Assembly: GCF_003712105.1 (NCBI RefSeq)
Contig: NZ_RHLG01000001.1
Location: 558,001 to 622,000 of the forward strand
Source of the DNA: Winogradskyella sp.
Lineage (GTDB): Bacteria > Bacteroidota > Bacteroidia > Flavobacteriales > Flavobacteriaceae
DNA length: 64,000 bases
Direction: 5' to 3'
Position numbers and translations under genes: made by a program. Within the stretch, counting starts at the first letter, position 1; every line of letters begins with the position of its first letter. Of this stretch, positions 41,330-49,688 are shown one piece after another. Under the pieces are notes generated by a model. It did not search any database, was not told the DNA's origin, and saw only the letters and a list, made by a program, of their open reading frames with translations.

Positions 41330-43561
41330 ATGACAAGAAAGAAAAAAAGGAAATCCAAAAAAGGGATTTCAAACCTTACTAATACAATACTTAGTATTTT
41401 AAAAAAAGAGCGAAACAAATCCTTTAATTACAAACAAATAGCTGCTATTATTGGTGTAAATGATGCTAGTAGCCGAAATCAAATCATAAAAACTCTAGCA
41501 AGACTTGCTGCAAAACAAGAAATAGAACAAGTAGATAGAGGAAAGTTTAAAGCTATTGTTACAGCTGAATATTACTCAGGCATTTTAGATCTATCTGCAA
41601 AAGGAAATGGCTACGTTATTTCTGATGATTTTGAAGAGGACGTATTTATAGCTTCTAATAATATCAATAAAGCCTTAGATGGAGATGAAGTAGAATTCTA
41701 TGCTTATAAACGCAGAAAACGCGGAAAATTAGAAGGAGAAATCACTAATATTTTAAGCAGAGCAAAAACAGAATATGTTGGCACAATTCAAATTCAAGAC
41801 AATAAAAACTTCGCTTTTGTAATACCAGATAGTATTAAGATGTACAAAGATATTTTTGTACCAATAAATAAGATAAAAAAAGCCGAAGACGGAGATAAAG
41901 TTTTAGTAAAACTCGCTGACTGGCCAGAAAAAGCAGATTCTCCTTATGGTAAAATAATAAAGGTTTTAGGAAAACCAGGAGAGCACAGTACAGAGATCCA
42001 TTCTATTTTAGCTGAGTATGGTTTACCGCATGAGTTTCCATACGAAGTTGAAGAATACGCTAATAATCTTGATATTTCTATAACAGAAGAAGAACTAAAA
42101 AAGCGTCGCGATATGCGCAAAGATTTAACCTTTACAATAGATCCAAAAGACGCAAAAGATTTTGATGATGCGCTTTCTTTTAAAGTTTTAGAAAATGGTT
42201 TATTCGAAATAGGAATTCATATAGCAGATGTGTCACATTATGTAAAACCAGATACAATTTTAGATGATGAAGCATACGAGCGCGCCACATCTATTTATCT
42301 TGTTGATAGAGTAGTACCTATGCTTCCAGAACGATTGTCTAACGGCGCTTGTTCTTTAAGACCGCACGAAGAAAAGTATACCTTTTCTGCAGTGTTTAAA
42401 ATGAATGAAAAGGCAGAAATTAAAGGTCAATGGTTTGGTAGAACAGTAACATACTCAGATGCACGTTTCGCTTATGAAGAAGCACAAGCCATCATAGAAA
42501 ATAACCCAACTGTCACGCTGAGCGCAGTCGAAGCGTCTCAAATAGATACAGAAATACCTCAAGACGTTTCTCTAACAGGACAAGTTTACCAAACTCAACC
42601 AGAAATCGCAGAAGCCGTTTTAGTGCTAGACCGATTAGCTAAAATAATGAGACGAAAACGCATGGGCGAAGGCGCAATTTCTTTTGATAAAGTTGAAGTT
42701 AAATTTAATCTTGATGAAGAAGCAAACCCAACAGGCGTGTTCTTTAAAACAAGTAAAGATGCTAATAAACTTATTGAGGAGTTTATGTTACTAGCAAATC
42801 GTAAAGTATCAGAGTTTATAGGAAAACAGCAACCAAAAAAGACGTTTGTATATAGAGTGCATGATGAACCGGATGAATCTAAATTAGCACAGCTACAAAC
42901 AATAGTTGGAAGATTTGGACATAAGCTTAATTTTAAAGATAAAAACACGATAGCATCTTCATTAAATAACTTACTTAAAGATGTTGTGGGTAAAAAAGAG
43001 CAAAATCTAGTTGATACTTTGGCCGTTAGAACCATGGCAAAAGCAGAGTATACGACACAAAATATTGGACATTATGGTTTAGCATTTAATTACTACAGCC
43101 ATTTCACTTCACCAATACGCCGTTATCCAGATGTGATGGCTCATCGTTTATTACAGCATTATTTAGATGGTGGTAAATCTGCTAATGAAGAGATTTACGA
43201 AGAGAAATGCAGACATAGTAGCGATATGGAAAATTTAGCCACAAAAGCAGAACGTGATTCAATAAAATACATGCAAATACGTTTTATGCAAGACCATCAA
43301 GATCAAGAGTTTCAAGGCGTCATTTCTGGTGTTACAGATTGGGGTATTTATGTAGAAATATCTTCAAATAAATGTGAAGGCATGGTAAGTGTTAGAGATT
43401 TAACGGACGATACCTATTATTTTGATCAGGATTATTATGCTATGATGGGTAAAAACACGCATAAAATGTATCAGTTAGGTGATGAGGTTATTGTTAAAGT
43501 AAAAAGTACTGATTTAGTAAAAAAACACCTCGACTTCTACATGATAGGAAAGGCAGAATAA
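41330..43561 (+). CDS. rnr: Ribonuclease R
   Basis: This is a 743-residue 3'-5' exoribonuclease that degrades structured RNA. Order: a basic N-terminal helix-turn-helix-like part (1-80), cold-shock domains (about 85-220), and the RNB catalytic core (about 255-590, with the acidic metal-site motif TIDPKDAKDFDDALSF and HIADVSHYV). A C-terminal S1 domain follows (about 655-740, GVISGVTDWGIYVEI). Between FAYEEAQAIIENN and EIPQDVSLTG a short segment reading VTLSAVEAS is encoded by a small palindromic DNA repeat inserted in frame. It lies at the edge of a subdomain where length varies and leaves the motifs intact, so the enzyme is probably active. Confidence 0.95.
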   Translation: MTRKKKRKSKKGISNLTNTILSILKKERNKSFNYKQIAAIIGVNDASSRNQIIKTLARLAAKQEIEQVDRGKFKAIVTAEYYSGILDLSAKGNGYVISDDFEEDVFIASNNINKALDGDEVEFYAYKRRKRGKLEGEITNILSRAKTEYVGTIQIQDNKNFAFVIPDSIKMYKDIFVPINKIKKAEDGDKVLVKLADWPEKADSPYGKIIKVLGKPGEHSTEIHSILAEYGLPHEFPYEVEEYANNLDISITEEELKKRRDMRKDLTFTIDPKDAKDFDDALSFKVLENGLFEIGIHIADVSHYVKPDTILDDEAYERATSIYLVDRVVPMLPERLSNGACSLRPHEEKYTFSAVFKMNEKAEIKGQWFGRTVTYSDARFAYEEAQAIIENNPTVTLSAVEASQIDTEIPQDVSLTGQVYQTQPEIAEAVLVLDRLAKIMRRKRMGEGAISFDKVEVKFNLDEEANPTGVFFKTSKDANKLIEEFMLLANRKVSEFIGKQQPKKTFVYRVHDEPDESKLAQLQTIVGRFGHKLNFKDKNTIASSLNNLLKDVVGKKEQNLVDTLAVRTMAKAEYTTQNIGHYGLAFNYYSHFTSPIRRYPDVMAHRLLQHYLDGGKSANEEIYEEKCRHSSDMENLATKAERDSIKYMQIRFMQDHQDQEFQGVISGVTDWGIYVEISSNKCEGMVSVRDLTDDTYYFDQDYYAMMGKNTHKMYQLGDEVIVKVKSTDLVKKHLDFYMIGKAE
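42511..42540. repeat. Small palindromic repeat, copy 2, inserted in frame inside rnr
   Basis: The core TGAGCGCAGTCGAA (42519-42532) is flanked by the complementary arms ACGC and GCGT. Copy 1 at 40721-40743 has the same core but TAC/GTA arms, so the arms differ yet still pair. Confidence 0.6.
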
Positions 43562-43600
43562 GAATTTAAAATATTAACTTAAAACATAAATTTATACAGT

Positions 43601-43903
43601 ATGATATTTACAACTACAAATTCAATAGAAGGCTTTAAGATTGCTGATTATTTAGGTATTGTTACGGGTGTAAGTATGAAAATGCGAGATGTTACAGCAT
43701 TTGGTGGTAAAGAAAAACAATCTAAGCAAATGGAGATTGCTTTAAATGAACTTAAAGAAGAAGCATTTAAAGAACTAAAAATAAATGCCCAAGGACTAGG
43801 AGCAAATGCAGTAGTAGGTATTCATATAGATTTTGAACCTGTTGGAAACGGCTTCTATTTTGGTGTTTCTGTAACAGGAACAGCTGTAAAAGTTCTAGTT
43901 TAA
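43601..43903 (+). CDS. YbjQ family heavy-metal-binding-domain protein
   Basis: This is a 100-residue protein of the YbjQ (DUF74) family. The opening strand-loop FTTTNSIEGFKIADYLGIVTG is conserved, followed by a helical EIALNELKEEAFKELKINAQGLGANAVVGIHID and the final FYFGVSVTGTAVKV. Family members form pentamers, and the biochemical role is not established despite the name. It follows rnr by 39 bases in the same direction and may share its transcript. Confidence 0.9.
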   Translation: MIFTTTNSIEGFKIADYLGIVTGVSMKMRDVTAFGGKEKQSKQMEIALNELKEEAFKELKINAQGLGANAVVGIHIDFEPVGNGFYFGVSVTGTAVKVLV

Positions 43904-43974
43904 GAATAAAATATAGTAACAAATCATCTTTTGCATAGTCTTTGTTAATATCAATAAAATTTAAAACCATTAAA

Positions 43975-44646
43975 ATGAAAAAAACAATTCTTATCCTAAC
44001 TTTAGTAATTGGCTTAACTAGTATTGCTCAAACACCAATTGAAAAAACAGTAGGAGAATTTAAAGAAGTAAAAGCTTTTGATTTGATTAATGTAACGATG
44101 ATTAAATCAGATGAAAACAAAGTTGAAATCACAGGAAGAAATAGAAGAAATGTTGAAGTCATTAATAAAAACGGAAAGTTAAAAATCCGAATGGAACTAG
44201 AAGAATCCTATGATGGTAATGATACAAAAGTAAAATTATACTATACAAATGTTGAAACTATTGACGCTAATGAAGGTGCTAATATCAATGTTGAACAAAC
44301 CATAGACCAATTCGAAATTAAATTAAAAGCCCAAGAAGGCGGAGAAATAACTGCAGATGTAAAAGCATCCTACACAGATGTAAGAGCAGTTACAGGTGGT
44401 GTAGTTAACCTTACGGGACAATCAAAAAATCAAGACATTTCTATATATACTGGTGGTATTTTTAATGGCGAGGAATTCAAGACGGAAAACACAGAAGTAT
44501 CTATAAATGCAGCAGGAGAAGCAAAGATTAATGCCTCAGAATTTGTAGAGGTAAGAGTTAGAGCAGGAGGTGACGTTTACATTTATGGTGACCCAAAAGA
44601 AATAGATGAAAAACGAGTATTAGGTGGCCGAATTAAGCGCATGTAA
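43975..44646 (+). CDS. Head-GIN domain (DUF2807) secreted protein
   Basis: I choose the ATG at 43975 (223 residues, MKKTILILTLVIGLTSIAQ), since this creates a signal peptide (about 1-19). The 11-codon extension upstream does not. The mature part is a putative auto-transporter adhesin, head GIN domain: repeated beta-strands (FDLINVTMIKSDENKVEI, then VKLYYTNVETIDANEGANI, then EGGEITADVKASYTDVRAVTGG). It ends with RVRAGGDVYIYGDPKEIDEK. Such proteins are predicted beta-solenoids at the cell envelope of Bacteroidota with no known function. Confidence 0.85.
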   Translation: MKKTILILTLVIGLTSIAQTPIEKTVGEFKEVKAFDLINVTMIKSDENKVEITGRNRRNVEVINKNGKLKIRMELEESYDGNDTKVKLYYTNVETIDANEGANINVEQTIDQFEIKLKAQEGGEITADVKASYTDVRAVTGGVVNLTGQSKNQDISIYTGGIFNGEEFKTENTEVSINAAGEAKINASEFVEVRVRAGGDVYIYGDPKEIDEKRVLGGRIKRM

Positions 44647-44661
44647 ACCCTATCTTTTTAG

Positions 44662-44669
44662 TACATTTG
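44662..44669 (+). promoter_or_regulatory. -7 element of the LysE-family gene
   Basis: TACATTTG matches TAnnTTTG exactly, 21 bases before the ATG at 44691. The TTG within it is the spurious longest-frame start. Confidence 0.5.
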
Positions 44670-44690
44670 TGTAAACCACATCGCGTTTAC

Positions 44691-45374
44691 ATGATTGATG
44701 ATATTTTAACAGCAATTCCTTTTGGAGTAATACTGGCATTTACAATTGGGCCAGTATTTTTTGTATTGCTCGAAACCAGTGCTACAAAAGGATTTACCTG
44801 TGCTTTAGTATTTGATTTGGGTGTAATTCTTGCTGATATTGTTTTCATATTAGTCGCATTTTTTAGTACAAACAGACTTGTCGAAAAAGTAAAAGATGAC
44901 CCAAACTTTCTAATATTTGGCGGCGTATTGCTCGTGGTCTACGGTATTATTTCCTTTATAAAAACATCTAAGTCTTTTCGGTCTATTGTAAGAGAATATC
45001 ATAAAGTTGAAATACAAAAAGACTATGGAAAGCTATTTATTAAAGGGTTTCTATTAAATTTTATAAACATTGGTGTCTTACTCGGTTGGTTAGGTTTTAT
45101 TGTTATTGGTACATCTTTAACAACTTCAGAAAACGGAACCTTAGTATTTATTTCAACAATGCTAATCACCTATTTAGTTGTAGACCTTTTTAAAATTTAT
45201 GCAGCCAAAGGTTTAAGAAATAAATTAACACCAAGGTTGATTTTTAAAACCAAAAAAATTATTGCTTTAGTAATTTTAGGCTTTGGAGTATTACTGCTTA
45301 CGCAAGGATTATTCCCTGAAATGTACGAGAAAAGTAAGGAACAAATAGAGCGCATAAACCCAGTAAAGGAATAA
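44691..45374 (+). CDS. LysE family amino acid exporter
   Basis: I choose the ATG at 44691 (227 residues, MIDDILTAIPFGVILAFTIGPVFFVLLE). A TTG eight codons upstream lies in the promoter. About six hydrophobic helices are seen, and the GPVFFVLLETSATKGF segment matches the LysE/RhtB signature near the first helix. The last helix (about 187-206) is followed by a charged tail. It probably exports an amino acid or similar metabolite at the inner membrane. It stands alone after the GIN gene. Confidence 0.88.
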   Translation: MIDDILTAIPFGVILAFTIGPVFFVLLETSATKGFTCALVFDLGVILADIVFILVAFFSTNRLVEKVKDDPNFLIFGGVLLVVYGIISFIKTSKSFRSIVREYHKVEIQKDYGKLFIKGFLLNFINIGVLLGWLGFIVIGTSLTTSENGTLVFISTMLITYLVVDLFKIYAAKGLRNKLTPRLIFKTKKIIALVILGFGVLLLTQGLFPEMYEKSKEQIERINPVKE

Positions 45375-45383
45375 AAAACAAAA

Positions 45384-45409
45384 AAGCCTTCAATTTTAAT
45401 TGAAAGCTT
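45384..45409 (-). terminator. Terminator downstream of tRNA-Cys
   Basis: AAGC/GCTT and TTCAATT/AATTGAA form a stem with one mismatch. On the minus strand it is followed by T-rich DNA, so it ends the tRNA-Cys transcript and may also stall LysE transcription. Confidence 0.65.
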
Positions 45410-45421
45410 ATAAATATGTTG

Positions 45422-45492
45422 AGGTGTCGAGCGGATTCGAACCGCTGTAGATGGTGTTGCAGACCACTGCCTAGCCACTCGGCCACGACACC
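45422..45492 (-). tRNA. tRNA-Cys (anticodon GCA)
   Basis: The reverse strand folds as a cloverleaf. The acceptor GGTGTCG pairs with CGACACC and the discriminator is T (U73), as in all bacterial tRNA-Cys. The D stem is GCC/GGC, the anticodon loop CTGCAAC gives GCA, and the T arm is AGCGG-TTCGAAT-CCGCT. CCA is not encoded. Confidence 0.96.
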
Positions 45493-45535
45493 CAATAATT
45501 TGGACAGCAAATATAAAAATATTTACTCTTTTACG

Positions 45536-45907
45536 CTATTTACTGTGTTTTTTTCGTGTTTGAGACATTTTAATGGTTACCATTTCAACATCACCACCAA
45601 TTGGAGGATTTATTTTACTTACACTAACTGTTGCTTTAGCAACTAATCGATCTTCAGAAAAAATTCTATCTAAAATGCGTTTTGCAACGGTTTCTAATAG
45701 CTTTGAAGGCTTTGACATTTCTTCTGTAACAACCTTATTTAAAAACACATAATCAACAGTATCATTAAGGTTATCTGTTGTTGCAGAAGTTTTTAAATCT
45801 GACTTTACCTCCAAATCTACCCTATAATCACTGCCAATCGCAGTTTCTTCTTTTAAACATCCGTGATAAGCGTATAATCGGATGTTTTCGAGTTTAATAA
45901 TTCCCAT
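45536..45907 (-). CDS. folB: Dihydroneopterin aldolase
   Basis: I choose the ATG at 45907 (123 residues, MGIIKLENIRLYAYHG). The frame extends 18 bases upstream, but the -7 element lies at 45912-45919, so the longer start would be upstream of transcription. The enzyme cleaves dihydroneopterin in folate synthesis. It shows the active-site YAYHGCLKEE, then VDLEVKSDLKTSATTDNLNDTVDYV with the tyrosine, then LLETVAKRI with the glutamate, and the closing KINPPIGGDVEMVTI. The length is normal. It diverges from glnS. Confidence 0.95.
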   Translation of the reverse strand: MGIIKLENIRLYAYHGCLKEETAIGSDYRVDLEVKSDLKTSATTDNLNDTVDYVFLNKVVTEEMSKPSKLLETVAKRILDRIFSEDRLVAKATVSVSKINPPIGGDVEMVTIKMSQTRKKHSK

Positions 45908-45911
45908 AGAA

Positions 45912-45919
45912 CAAATGTA
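45912..45919 (-). promoter_or_regulatory. -7 element of folB, four bases from the start codon
   Basis: On the minus strand this reads TACATTTG, an exact TAnnTTTG match, followed by four bases and the ATG at 45907. The transcript should be leaderless or nearly so. Confidence 0.5.
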
Positions 45920-46000
45920 ACTCAAAAGCAGCTTAATAAAAAGGCATCCAATTTGTCTAACAACTCTAAGAGGTCTAAATTTACACTTTAATTTTTTGCA

Positions 46001-48007
46001 ATGTCAGAAGAAGTAAAATCACTCAATTTTATTGAGCACATCATAGAAGAAGATTTAGAAAATGGCCTAGATAAAAACAAGCTGCGTTTTCGTTTCCCGC
46101 CTGAGCCAAACGGATATCTTCACATTGGGCACACTAAAGCAATAGGTATAAGTTTTGGACTAGGAGAGAAGTACAATGCGCCTGTTAATTTAAGATTTGA
46201 CGACACCAACCCAGCAAAAGAGGAGCAAGAATATGTAGATGCTATAAAAAGAGACATTGCTTGGTTGGGTTATAAATGGGAAAATGAGCTGTACTCTTCT
46301 GACTATTTTCAAACCCTTTATGATTGGGCAGTCTTAATGATTAAAGACGGCAAAGCCTATGTAGATTCTCAATCTTCTGAAGCAATGGCAGAACAAAAAG
46401 GAACACCAACACAAGTGGGCACAAATAGCCCTTTCAGAGATAGAAGTGTTGAAGAAAACCTGGATCTGTTTCAGCGTATGAAAGCTGGCGAGTTTGAAGC
46501 TGGAACACACGTGTTGCGCGCCAAGATTGACATGGAAGACCCAAACATGTTAATGCGAGATCCTATTATGTATCGTATTCTATATGCACATCATCACAGA
46601 ACAGGAGATGATTGGTGTATTTACCCAATGTACGATTGGACGCATGGCGAAAGCGATTATATAGAACAGATTTCACACTCATTATGTTCTTTAGAGTTTA
46701 AACCTCACAGAAAGCTTTATAATTGGTTTAGAGAACATGTTCATAATTATGCCAAGGAAGAGCTTCCAATGGTTCCAAAACAGCGAGAATTCGCCCGTTT
46801 AAACCTTAGTTACACCATTATGAGTAAGCGCAAGCTGCTTCGTTTGGTAAACGATGGTATTGTTAGTGGATGGGATGATCCAAGAATGCCAACAATATCT
46901 GGATTAAGACGACGTGGGTATACACCAAATGCTATACGGCAATTTGTGGAAAAAGTAGGTGTTGCTAAGCGCGAAAATGTCATTGATGTGTCGCTTTTAG
47001 AATTTTGTGTTCGAGAGGATTTAAATAAAACAGCAAATCGTGTCATGGCGGTTTTAAATCCTGTAAAAGTTATTATTACCAATTATCCGGAAGGAAAAGA
47101 AGAATGGCTTGATGCAGAAAATAATCCTGAAGATGCATCGGCCGGCTCTAGAAAAATACCTTTTTCAAGAGAAATTTATATTGAAAAGGAAGACTTTAAA
47201 GAAGAAGCTGGAAACAAGTTTTTTAGACTAAAATTAGGTGGAGAAGTCCGACTAAAGAATGCGTATATCATTCAAGCAAATGATGTAGTTAAAGACGACG
47301 ATGGAAACATCCTAGAAATTCACTGTACGTATTCTACAGACACAGATAAAAAAGTTAAGGGAACGCTTCATTGGGTGTCTGCGTCTCATGCAATTACTGC
47401 AGAAATAAGAGAATACGATCGATTATTTATGCACGAAGCGCCAGATAGCGACAAGGATAAAGACTTTATGGAGTTTCTTAATCCAAATTCCTTGAAGGTT
47501 AAAAAAGGATATCTAGAACCGAGCCTATCAGAAGCCAAAATTGGAGAACGATTCCAGTTTCAACGATTAGGATATTTTAATGTGGATGAGGATTCAAAAA
47601 CTGATAAATTGGTGTTTAATAAAACGGTTGGCTTAAGAGATAGTTGGGCAAAGCAAAGACCTCAGCAGAAGCAAAGTCAACCACAGAAACAGCCGCAACA
47701 AAAAAGAGCAGCAATAAGTGTTGTGCAGCAATTAGGAAAGAAGTATACAAACTTACCAGAGGATAAACAACAAAAAGTAAAAGCAGAAATACAATCGCTT
47801 TCTGTTGATATTACTTATGAAGAGTTAGAGCCGCTATTTGGCACTGCTGTTAAAAAAGCAGGAACTAGAATAGCCGTAACTTTAGTTTTGGGAGAGCTAT
47901 TGAAAAATGGACAAGAACGAAACGATGCGATAGAGTCTTTTATAACCAAAGCCCTAGAAGACAAAAACGAATTATTGGTAAACGAAGCAAAAGCACTAAA
48001 CAACTAA
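46001..48007 (+). CDS. glnS: Glutamine-tRNA ligase with C-terminal extension
   Basis: This is a 668-residue class I aminoacyl-tRNA synthetase. The HIGH motif is in PPEPNGYLHIGHTKAIG (about 31-47), and the KMSKS motif is the variant IMSKRKL (about 273-279). The anticodon-binding beta-barrels follow to about residue 550. The E. coli enzyme ends there; this one adds about 115 residues. A linker rich in Gln, Lys and Pro (about 550-570) is followed by a helical domain (about 570-660) without a recognised family. Extended GlnRS forms exist in other bacteria, but this tail does not match the YqeY tail of Deinococcus. It is closed by a strong terminator. Confidence 0.96.
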   Translation: MSEEVKSLNFIEHIIEEDLENGLDKNKLRFRFPPEPNGYLHIGHTKAIGISFGLGEKYNAPVNLRFDDTNPAKEEQEYVDAIKRDIAWLGYKWENELYSSDYFQTLYDWAVLMIKDGKAYVDSQSSEAMAEQKGTPTQVGTNSPFRDRSVEENLDLFQRMKAGEFEAGTHVLRAKIDMEDPNMLMRDPIMYRILYAHHHRTGDDWCIYPMYDWTHGESDYIEQISHSLCSLEFKPHRKLYNWFREHVHNYAKEELPMVPKQREFARLNLSYTIMSKRKLLRLVNDGIVSGWDDPRMPTISGLRRRGYTPNAIRQFVEKVGVAKRENVIDVSLLEFCVREDLNKTANRVMAVLNPVKVIITNYPEGKEEWLDAENNPEDASAGSRKIPFSREIYIEKEDFKEEAGNKFFRLKLGGEVRLKNAYIIQANDVVKDDDGNILEIHCTYSTDTDKKVKGTLHWVSASHAITAEIREYDRLFMHEAPDSDKDKDFMEFLNPNSLKVKKGYLEPSLSEAKIGERFQFQRLGYFNVDEDSKTDKLVFNKTVGLRDSWAKQRPQQKQSQPQKQPQQKRAAISVVQQLGKKYTNLPEDKQQKVKAEIQSLSVDITYEELEPLFGTAVKKAGTRIAVTLVLGELLKNGQERNDAIESFITKALEDKNELLVNEAKALNN

Positions 48008-48026
48008 TAGAAACCACCGTAAAACG

Positions 48027-48057
48027 AACCCCTAAGATAACCTTAGGGGTTTTTTTG
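48027..48057 (+). terminator. Rho-independent terminator after glnS
   Basis: A perfect 10-bp stem AACCCCTAAG / CTTAGGGGTT with a 5-base loop is followed by a T-run. Confidence 0.9.
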
Positions 48058-48095
48058 TACATTTAAATCATACTAACTAAAAAATCAATAATATT

Positions 48096-48572
48096 ATGGA
48101 ATTAAATTTTATTGCTGTCGCGGTTTCTGCGTTAGTCCCAATGGTAATTGGCTTTATTTGGTACAATCCAAAAGTATTTGGCACAGCTTGGATGCAAGCA
48201 TCAGGAATGACCGAAGAGAAAATTAAAAGTGGTAACATGGCCATTATTTTTGGTGTGTCATTGATACTATCTGTTTTACTAGCTCTTTCTGTTAACGGAA
48301 TGGTGATTCATCAAGTAGCCGCAAGTCAAGTAGCATATCCAAACTTAGAGGCTGAAACATACAAAGCATTTATGGCAGAGTTTGGTGAAGTTCATCGCTC
48401 ATTTAAGCATGGTGCATTACATGGCGCAATAGCAGGAATTTTTGTTGTGTTACCAATATTAGGAACAAATGCCCTTTTTGAAAGAAAAAGCTTTAAATAC
48501 ATCCTTGTTAATGTGGGTTATTGGACACTAACATTAGCGATAATGGGCGCAATATTATGCGGCTGGAACTAA
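48096..48572 (+). CDS. DUF1761 family membrane protein
   Basis: This is a 158-residue membrane protein with four hydrophobic segments (about 5-25, 50-70, 108-128 and 137-157). Its opening FIAVAVSALVPMVIGFIWYNPKVFGTAWMQASGMTEE pattern is typical of DUF1761, and the GALHGAIAGIFVVLPI segment fits the third helix. The function is unknown. It stands alone between two terminators. Confidence 0.87.
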   Translation: MELNFIAVAVSALVPMVIGFIWYNPKVFGTAWMQASGMTEEKIKSGNMAIIFGVSLILSVLLALSVNGMVIHQVAASQVAYPNLEAETYKAFMAEFGEVHRSFKHGALHGAIAGIFVVLPILGTNALFERKSFKYILVNVGYWTLTLAIMGAILCGWN

Positions 48573-48590
48573 TAAAATAGAATTGAAAAT

Positions 48591-48617
48591 AAAAGCCCTG
48601 ACAAACAGGGCTTTTTT
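48591..48617. terminator. Bidirectional terminator
   Basis: AAAAGCCCTG / CAGGGCTTTT is a perfect 10-bp stem with loop ACAAA between the convergent DUF1761 and SPFH genes, with T-runs on both sides. Confidence 0.88.
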
Positions 48618-48627
48618 ATTTTAAAGA

Positions 48628-49554
48628 TTATTGGTTTTCACCATCCTTTTTTGCTTTTTTCATAGCTTCTCCAATCTGGTTACTTGCTGTAAAGCTAGCC
48701 ACCATATCGTTTAGCATATTACTTCCTGCTTGTGGTGAATTAGGTAATAATATTAAATTACTATTAGTTTCTTGCCCTATAGACTGAAGCGTATCATAGT
48801 GTTGTGTAACTACAATAAGAGCAGATGCTTCTTGAGAATTAATACCAACTTTGTTTAACACTTCTACCGACTCTTCTAGACCTCGTGCAATTTCACGCCT
48901 TTGGTCAGCAATACCTTGACCTTGTAAACGCTTACTCTCAGCTTCAGCCTTCGCTTTTTCTACAATAAGAATACGCGCAGCATCACCTTCAAACTGTGCA
49001 GCGATTTTCTCACGCTCAGACGCATTAATTCTGTTCATAGCCGCTTTTACTTGAGAATCTGGATCAATGTCAGTAACTAATGTTTTAATAATATCATACC
49101 CATACTCAGACATGTATTCTTGAAGCTCACGCTTTACAGCAATAGCGATGTCATCTTTTTTCACAAAGACATCGTCAAGCTTCATCTTTGGAACCTCAGC
49201 ACGTACAACGTCAAACACGAACGATGTAATTTGGTCATGAGGATACTCTAGCTTATAAAACGCGTCATATACTTTGTCTCTAATAACCTTATATTGTACA
49301 GAAACTTTTAATTTAACAAATACATCATCAAGCGTTTTAGTTTCTATGATAACATCAAGTTGTTGAATTTTTAAGCTTAGTCTTCCAGCAATACGATCTA
49401 CTAATGGAATTTTCATCTGAAGACCAGAATGAGCTATGAACTGAAACCTTCCAAACCGTTCAACCACGGCAGCAGTTTGTTGTTTCACAATGAAGAATGC
49501 TGAAAACAAAACAATAATAGCTATAAAGGCAATCGGAATTAAATAATAAGGCAT
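48628..49554 (-). CDS. SPFH / band 7 (stomatin-like) membrane protein
   Basis: This is a 308-residue protein with an N-terminal membrane helix (about 1-22). The SPFH domain follows (about 25-190; VVERFGRFQFIAHSGLQMKIPLVDRIAGRLSLK, and DVVRAEVPKMKLDDVF). A long helical coiled-coil (about 170-240, EREKIAAQFEGDAARILIVEKAKAEAESKRL) precedes a C-terminal oligomerisation segment. It is related to QmcA and stomatins that scaffold membrane microdomains and modulate FtsH-type proteases. No NfeD partner is adjacent, and the true partner is unknown. Confidence 0.92.
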   Translation of the reverse strand: MPYYLIPIAFIAIIVLFSAFFIVKQQTAAVVERFGRFQFIAHSGLQMKIPLVDRIAGRLSLKIQQLDVIIETKTLDDVFVKLKVSVQYKVIRDKVYDAFYKLEYPHDQITSFVFDVVRAEVPKMKLDDVFVKKDDIAIAVKRELQEYMSEYGYDIIKTLVTDIDPDSQVKAAMNRINASEREKIAAQFEGDAARILIVEKAKAEAESKRLQGQGIADQRREIARGLEESVEVLNKVGINSQEASALIVVTQHYDTLQSIGQETNSNLILLPNSPQAGSNMLNDMVASFTASNQIGEAMKKAKKDGENQ

Positions 49555-49641
49555 AATCTATATTTTTAATGGTTAAATACTAATTGAAACTAAATTTAAG
49601 TTATATTTTCTACTATAACTACTTAATTTTAGAATAAAGGC

Positions 49642-49670
49642 TTGAAATCTATAATTCTTTATTAGGTTTG
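49642..49670 (+). promoter_or_regulatory. Promoter of the outer-membrane barrel gene
   Basis: TTG (49642-49644) and TAGGTTTG (49663-49670) are 18 bases apart, matching the Bacteroidota consensus. The ATG is 18 bases downstream. Confidence 0.6.
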
Positions 49671-49688
49671 TTTTATAAAACCCAAATC

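Noticed and set aside
41330..43561. rnr as a pseudogene disrupted by the repeat
   Set aside because: The insert keeps the frame and all catalytic motifs and the S1 domain are present downstream, so it is annotated as intact.
46508..46513. CACGTG inside glnS as a third parS site
   Set aside because: The flanks do not match (ACACACGTGTTG), so it lacks the GTT/AAC arms of parS and is just coding sequence.
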